DNA of 64,000 bases from Owenia fusiformis (Eukaryota; Annelida; Polychaeta; Sabellida; Oweniidae): NCBI GenBank assembly GCA_903813345.2, contig CAIIXF020000001.1, positions 12,321,915 to 12,385,914 of the forward strand, written 5' to 3'. Within the stretch, counting starts at the first letter, position 1; each line of letters opens with the position of its first letter. The position numbers were made by a program, and so were the translations under genes. Under the pieces are notes generated by a model that made no database searches, had not been told where the DNA came from, and saw nothing but the letters and a program-made list of their open reading frames with translations. This document shows positions 10,701 to 19,700 of this stretch, one piece after another.

Positions 10701-13700
10701 GAGCAGTCATTTATTAATAAGTTGTGCCGTGAAATACAATAGTATTGCCTTTAAACGAATTTCTGGATCGCTAATATGCTTCTCGCTATTGAAAAAATGA
10801 TTGTGTGTGGTCATGGAGCAAGAAAGGCCCGTTTGGGGCAAGAAGGGCAGTTCTATCAGAAACTGTCATAGGTTTTACCAGACTTACAAAAGTGGGGCAA
10901 GAAGGGCCCCTTTTGGCCGATGGAAAGTGCTGCCGTTTGAGTATTGCTCCTAAATGAAACAAAATCAATGACAGTCAGCGCTAAGTGATCCTCGTCAAGA
11001 GATAATATCCAGACGATATATATTTTAAAACGATAAGATAAACTTGTTGGCCCGTCTTGCCCCTTGGCCCTTCTTACCCCGCCGTCCCCTACTAAATAGC
11101 ACCGATAAAGGGTACCGATTTTTGTAAGTGACATTTTTTCAATTCAGATCCAAAAGTACCAATAACTAAATCGTGGAATAAGAAATCTAAAAAGCATGAG
11201 AATCTTACAAAGGAAAAGTTTCCTATCGTTGATGAACCTCAAAATGACCAGCCCGTACAACACAACCACCCTGACAATGACGAGCCTCATGCAGAATGGG
11301 CTGAGGAAGAGTCTTATGTTCATGTGAAGCATGATTTGTTGAACGATGACTTAAGTGTTGAGGAACCTTTTGTTTACGATGATTACGATGGTAATTTAGA
11401 ATTCCTAGCGGGTAAGTCAATTAATCAGTTATACCTGAGTCACATTTGCTCCGATTCATCGACCGGCACTCGGCGGATTAAGTAATTTGTTCAAAATTGA
11501 ATACAATTTTGAACAAAATACTCAATCGGCCGGGCGCCGGTCGATGAATCGGAGCAAATGTGACTCAGGCATTAGTAAATTAGTTTCAAGCTCTGACCAT
11601 CAATATATTAAGTGAGCACGTAGTTTATGCTACAATGTCTAATTTATGAATCTTATTTTCTGGTCATCTAATTTAGTTATTAACAAGTGCATTTGTACTG
11701 ATATTCTGTTAAACGAGTGTGGGATTTCTATCCCGATTCAGACATAAAAAATAAAGCAAGGCCGTTCGTGTATGGAGAATTAGCTTGTATTCGCAAATGC
11801 AAATTACGGCTGTCGACTATCGGATTAACTTACTTTTTATGGCAAACTCATTGAGATACTCATTGAGGCAGGGTACTATTCATATTTAAATGAGTTGGTC
11901 ATAAAATAGTAGGTTAATCCGGTAGCCGACAGCCGAAAGTTAGAGAGAGGCTGAGAGAGGTTCTCGTTAAGAGAGATTCGATAAAACATGTAATGTAACG
12001 CTACTGTCACACCAAACTAGTTCTCACGACGTTCTCGAAACGGGGTTAAACTGTGTACGAACGGATTGAACGTACATATATATTTCTAATATAACTTTTT
12101 TATTTTTATTAATGTAGTATAATTCTCTAGTATTACATTTACAGGGTTGGCACTAGATACGCATAAGGCACATAAGGGAGTAATTATCAAAATTGAAAAA
12201 AACATAAAAATGTACAATTTTGAGTGTGGCTTTTAATTCACCACGCAGTCCATCATGGCCAGGGGTGGGCAAAAACACCATTGTTTCTCAGTCCAATGAA
12301 TAAATTTGTAGCATCTTCTATTGTGTATTCTTTAAACTTATTCCAACCATATCCTTTCATGTATGGATGTTTATAGTGAATCTCTACAAAGAGTTCGTCT
12401 ATTAGGGGCCATAAACCTTTACTCCGCATGTGATCAATAACCTTGTATTCAGCGCCCTCTATGTCCATTTTGATAACTAAGAAGTCGCTTGGTTTCACAT
12501 CTAACACATTCACAATAAAGTCAGCGATGTCTGTCTCCTTTGAGGAAGAAACCGTCCCGATGAATGATTCATATAATTTAACTCTAGCCTTTTCTTTTTC
12601 TGGAATGATGAATATCTTCTTTTTCACCTCAAATGCATGGATCTCTGTGAAATTACAAGGATAATTTTTAATAAACCACCCAACACTGGATTCAAATGTT
12701 TTTGCTCCTAAATCAAGCAGAATTTGCCGGGAATATGTTGAGCAGTTGACATACCTGGAAATACAAATCAATCAACATGTAATCAACATGGAACAATATT
12801 TAATATTATTATATCGCTGTCATATTCCTCGCTCTCTGATTGGTACATGCCCTCTACGTGACTAATAAATAACAAGTGATATTCAAGGGAAGTCACGTCA
12901 CCAGTCACGACTTAGCTCAGTGTAACTTATTTTATCTATCCCGGGCCGGGGTACATTGTTATGATTGATTAGACATCAATAGTGTGTTATTCCATCATTA
13001 ATGTGAGTGAGGAATATAACAGTGAATAATAAAACAAATATTTAATTCTATTTTCGGTGAATACCTGTGACACTTTCACAAGATGATATTCCACTAGACC
13101 TTCGGGTTTTAGTGGTAAATCACTTGTGAAAGATGCACAGGTATTCACCTAAATAGAATTAAATATTTAATAACTATAAATGGACGATTCAAAATGTTAA
13201 ACACTGAGCTCTATAAAATATTAGTTTCTCGCTTAATATTCAGCAATATTATGACTTGTTAAAATCACGTGTTTCTGAACTATTCTATGTAGTTATTAAA
13301 GCATAACATTTAATTGTGTAATATCCAAATAAGTAGAGTTCTTTATAGCCTTGCCAAAGGCTGTGTTTTTTTGTTGTTTTTTATTTTCACAAGTATCGGT
13401 TTCAATTATCGAGGTTTTAAATAGTTATGACAACTTTTCTATTTTTTACGTTTTGGCGAATGTAAACAAAGGAGGTTTAACTAAAACCGTATACTGAAAT
13501 GAAATTAAGCTTAATATTTTTATTTTTATATAACTCACTCAAAGTGTTGCGTATACCTTTCCGTAGGTATATTCCAGTTTAAAATCGACTCATGAAGATA
13601 AAACAATCCGTATGGAAAGTTCAGAATCTGTAAATATTGAGAGGATGAATTATCCGAAGGATGTATGAACCACTAAAAATCCTGGTATTAGTCCACATCG

Positions 13701-16700
13701 TTTTGTTTCATTTATAGGGCATTCCTATGCTTTGGGTTTGTACATGAACGTTTACTTGATATATGCGTAAATCAAACTATCAATTTTCCCATTAAACATA
13801 TCATAAAAAAGTAATATCTTGCCTTCCTAATAAATACTTCAACAGGTGGTCCTTATTCTCCACATCTTTTGTTTTGCCCAAGTAGTAGTTTTTCCTGAAA
13901 TGGAACTCTGGTTCAAGTTTTTCAATATTCAACTGTTTGTAGGAAACTGAATGCCCGGCTCCATCTTCTGCATGGTTGGTTTCAACTTGAGCATTGCCCC
14001 TCTTAAATACTATGTATTTTATTATTTTGTTATGATCATAGTACCACACAGTGAAAATCAAAAGAATGATTAATAAACAAAAGATAGCTGCTTCTATACA
14101 TCTACGCTTTTGTTTAGACACTGGCATGTTTGAGTTCTAGTGTAAATTGTATATATTAGTAATTTATAGAGCAGTGGGACCTTACATATAGTCTCAAACG
14201 TTACATTATTAGTATTACTTATAATTAATAATGTATCATACATATCCCTGAAGCACTTACAATAATTTTGTAATTTTGGTCATCAAACATTTCCTAATTA
14301 ATATGCCTTCAGGTGAGGAGATCAACATTTCCTAATTACAAAATATGCTTTAAATTGATTATGATCACACCTTTCATATGATCATTCCGTGGCATTGGTT
14401 TTGTATACATTATTACGGAATATAGCTGATCATTTCAGTAAAAATGGTGACCGAACCTAGGGAAATAGTCGAAGGCCTGTGAGGCGAATCCAGGAAACTC
14501 GGCGCGCGATACTACAGCGCCCAGTCTCTATGGAATAGATCGTACTTTATACAGAAAAGAATTGTAAACTTGTGAAAACATGATACAATTATAGATATAC
14601 CAAAATCTGACAAAAAGAATCACATATAATAGTTCATGATTAACCCACAAAATTATTTTAGTATACTCGCCCAATTTTTCTCGTTATATACCATCCCCTT
14701 TGGACAAGAAGTTAACAAAAAAGATGCTTTTTGTATCTTTGTCTAGCGTATTTCTCTTACAACAGTAAAATATCAAATTTTCTAAACACGAACCTTACAA
14801 AATTAAATTTTTTTTTCTCACATTGCTATGCACTAAACAAAATGTATTGAATTGTATTGATAGGACCTGAGAGTATAAATGAGAAGACAATCATCTTAAA
14901 TAATATGCTATGTATTTTTAAAAGGTATGTTTATTTGTGCAAATATTCTATGCTAAAACCAACACTTAAAGGTTTTATAAGTAATGTGAAGGAATATTTT
15001 ATTATGGACAAACGGGTTGGCAGAGGCGATAAGTGGAAAATCATGGAAACAAAATTAAACAAATGCAACTGATGATTTTTTCCTTTAAATAAAAAAATGC
15101 CAATGGTATAACGTCTCTTAAGACGAAATATTTAACCACTGTACTGTATTGTAAAATTGTTAAATGTAGGTTTACCATGTAACTGTACTGTAATTGTTTT
15201 TTGCAATTGCTTTAACATGCTTATTCTTTGAAATAAAAAAAATTATAAAAATTTTTTTTGACAAATACGGCCACATGCTTTTAGGTGAACAATTACGAAG
15301 GGGGTAAAATATGTCGTTAAATTTGCTCTAGTTTAAAATATTTGCTCCAAAATAAAAATAGTTTTTTTTATTAGAATTTATTATAAGATATGTCAGGTGT
15401 CTATAAACGAATACATGATATCTTTCATTTGAGTATGATAAAGGTAAAACCAACGAAAATTCCTGTTTTCCCGAACCCCAATACACGACCCCTTGGGGTC
15501 AGGCTGAAAAACGGAAAGTTATTGATGAGACGGACCACATCTTTTTGGAAATGAATTTTTCTTATTTTTGTTTGTTTCAGAGGTCAAAAGGAGAAGGAAG
15601 CTAGACCCAAGTAAGTTTGACATTATATTCTTCAATGCTTTTTTTACTTGCAAAGTTATATAAACTTCAATTCAATTAAATCAAAAGAATGATCACATGA
15701 TCTAAAGACCATAAATGATGTAAAAACAATGCATTGTAACTAAATATGATATATGTAACTTTAAAATGAAATAAATTTATAAAAAAAGAAGAAAAAAAAA
15801 AAAAAGTTTGACATACTTCATCCGTACAAATACAGGGAGGTGTGTTACACATTCAAGTCCTATTGCCCTACAAGAGTATCTAGAAATTGAAGAAGAGGGA
15901 CAAAAAATCCATTTCTAAAATTTATTCCCACAGATTAATTTTTCAAATCTTCCCAAAATTGGTCTAGTTTTTCCAAAATCTGTGATCCGGGTTTCCCAAA
16001 AAATGTTTGCCCCTCGCAACCTCTCCGATCAGCCAGTGGCTCTGCTTTTAGTAACTATATGATAAGCTATGCCATCTCTTTGCTCCTCACATTTGAAATG
16101 TTCCCTAGTTGGAAGACAGAAAAATGAACAATAGTAAGAATGGCTCGGTGTATTCTGCCCCTCTATATGTATGATTTGTGATTTTACTAATTCAAAATAT
16201 TCTTTAAAGAGATCGTACTTGGTTACCCAAAAATGCACCATTCTAAACATTAACAAAATTCGTCTATAAATCTATGCTTCTAGTCTTTTCTAGTCTTATT
16301 TTAAATCAAGACGTCTTGATTCCCATTAGAATGATTATTGTTAGAGTTAATTTGAATTTTAGACTTTAAGTTGCATTCTGACCATTCGTCTGAAGGAGAC
16401 TGGTCAAGTAGTGAACTCGGTGACAGTAGCGATGATGGTTCTTCGAGCAGCGAGGAAGACAGTAAGATAGTTCAATAGGCTTTTTTATATAGTCTTACAT
16501 GTTAACAGTAGCGTCTCTTATAAAATACAATGAAATAAATATTTTGGAATACAAGCATAAAAAACAATGGCTTCAAAGTCGATTCAATATTTGTTTATAG
16601 GGCGTCCACAGAAGGCACGTATCCCAGACTCCCATGCATTAATGGCATTAATGATCTTCCTTCTGGGGCTGATGGGAGCTGGTCTCCTCATTGGAACCAT

Positions 16701-19700
16701 CTGTTACTGTAGTAGGAACAAGAGTTTAACACCGCACAAAAATACTATGCCAGGTAAGGTGACATTTTATTACAGTACCAGCAACATTAATTATTTTTGT
16801 ACACAGTAGGACGACACATAAACACTTAATGTGCCGTCATACCGTGGGTGCGGTTAGACACGATATGGTCCACAGGGAGTTACCCGCATTTTCATCATAT
16901 TTTGTAGGTTTGAGATCCATAATGAGTGACAGCGTAGACGATGTCCAAACCCAACTATCAAACAAGGACTTTTTTGAATATTCACCAAAACCTCAAGAAA
17001 AAACATCACAGTTCCCAGTCCTTTCTAATTGTGTGATTCCAAAGTCAGAATTTGAAACTGGACAAAGGTAATCAAAGATTCTGAATTCTGAATTTATTCA
17101 TAATTAAATTTTAGAAATTCTTGTTGGTTGCCTATATAGATATTTAGGAATGGTATTCTGTTCATAAAGCGAGTCAAAATGGGGAACTATACTCGAGCAT
17201 TTCTTTAACTCATATTATTATCTCACTCACTAACTATCATAGGATAGGTTGAATTAACATTTAAACAAAGTCAATACAAAATGCGATGCTCTAACAAAAT
17301 CATTAATTTAAAAATGAGTCTTTTTCCTTGATACACAGAGAGTGTGGAGTCAATATTCATTTCGGTCAATCGCACTATGTATTCTGGTGGCTGCGATTTT
17401 CAACTAGTAGTTTGGTCTTAATATTTTATTTTTCATTATGCTTCTTCATGTTTCAGGTTAGGGGGTGGTCTGTTTGCTGATACATACATAGGAGAATGGA
17501 AAGAGCGTGCAGTTGTTGTAAAGAGGTTAACCATAGGAATACATACATATGGCCTCTCTGGTGAAGATTCTGAATGGTTACTTAATGAAGTCAAAATACT
17601 TAGGTACATAGAAGATAAAGGTTCAATGTACACTGTACATTGTTTAAGGATTTAAGCCATGGACCCGGTGCATTGCGGACTGATTATCATTTCTCCAAAG
17701 TGTTGTTTCAAACTTTGCACAAGATTTGCAGAATCAAGTGCTAAGTTTAGGAAACAATGCCTGAGTAGAATGAATCGGCCACAATGCATTGAGTCTTGGG
17801 CTTAAATTATTTTCACACAGGTTTTCACCTTGACAACCATTCAACAAATGGCATTGGGTGGGTTGTTGGTTATATAATGCAATGCAATTACATGAAATAG
17901 CGTGTTCAGATTGGATGGAATTGGACACATCTTGCCTTGCTATGTGTGAAAAACAATACCAAAGAAAGTGACCCAAGGCAGTTGCAATCATTGTGTCACC
18001 ATTGCAATTAGAATTTTTAGCCAGTGTTATTTTTTAAATGCTTTTTGCTTCAGCCTATTTGAGTTCTTTGTTGAGAAAAATTGAATTGTTCTTTTGTAGC
18101 AAGCTTCGTCACAAGTACATAGTGAGGATGATTGGGGTTTGCCTGGAGAGCAAGACCCCACGGCTAGTGTGTGAACATATAGATGGGAAGACTGTCAGGA
18201 CGATCTTGAATGAAAATGGAAAGGCATTGTTATGGCAACATAAAATTAAAATGGTAGGCCTGAAAGTAAAAAAATTTCAACAATTTATATAATCTTTATA
18301 CATATACTACAGTAGTACAATAAGTCATTAAACTTATTACCATGTATTATTGTAGCACCAGCTCGTTCACTAAAATAAAATAAAAATTATCCATAAACTA
18401 TTGAAGTACACCCTGCATGCAGGGTCTAGTTATAAACAAAGACAAAGCTCTCTTTTAAGAAGCCAAGTCAAATGAATGCAAAGGGTAATTGTAGTACCAA
18501 TGAACTATTGTAGTACCAACAAGTACACTAAAATATATTATATTATTATAGTGTCAACAAGCTGTAGAAGGTGTGATCTACTTACACCACAGCAAGCCAA
18601 GTATACTTCACAGAGATCTTAGGTGTGCTAACCTTATAGTAGACCAAAATGAAAGAGTCCGGGTAAGAATTTTTGAAAATAAACTAGGGATTAAATTTTC
18701 CATAAAATTCAAATGAATTCTTATTTACATTTGTGATAAGTCGTTTTCAAGCACAACTCATTGGGGTTGTCACATCATCATTTTTAATGAGTTATATGGT
18801 GAAATGTGTTAAATTAAAAATATCAATTGAGAAAACTTAATCAGAAGGTGCCTTTTTATGAAAAGTCACTTCCAAGAAGTGTTTGACACACTATGCTCTC
18901 CATTTTTGTGACTTGTGTGAGTCATCTGTAACAATTGTTACACTTTTGTAACCATTTGTTGTAACTCACCAGGTTGATGACTTGTTTTTATTTATTATTA
19001 TTTTGTTTTTATTTTATTCATTCATTATTCGAAAACTTCAATTTTATACATTATTGATAAGGTTTGTGACAAAATCTGTGTATTCGTGACAAAGTACATT
19101 TTTGAATTACATATTTATCAAAATTTATTGTATGAGAGAGAACTTTGCTGAACCGAAATGTAGCAATTTCTAGTATGTCTCAATCTAATTGTTTGCTTAC
19201 ACATAAAACCAGCAATAATATCAAGCAGGTTGAACTCTAGTTAACACTGAATATATATTTATATTATTTCACAAATAAAACGTCATTGCAAAGAAGTAGT
19301 GTTAAAATATGTGAAAAGAGCATGCCATGGAGTAGTCAACAAATTAAAGTTTTAACTCCAACCACAGAACATCACCCGGCGAACACCAAACACTGTCCAC
19401 TTCTAATGTTGACATCAGGAGGGCGGCTGGGGAAAATATTTAGAATATGGGAGGCTAGGTCGGGGATGGAGTGCTATCTGCCTAAGAGGTTTCTCCTGCA
19501 TGGGAGGGGCAATGGGGCATAAATGATATGGCTTCTTAATACCACATGGCCTCATCAAAACCAAACTAAAAATTGAAGAGCCAGCAAATAATTCAGTCAA
19601 TAGAGCAAGACATGAGACTCAAACTAAATAGATACAAAACATCCCCTGTCAAATTAATTATCAAGATTACTGACTCTAATTGACGACATATCTTCGCGAA

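Noticed and set aside
16029-16256. Minus-strand frame within a kinase-gene intron
   Set aside because: No motif, start context or splice structure.
17734-17991. Minus-strand frame in intron 11 of the kinase gene
   Set aside because: Intronic, no recognisable protein features.
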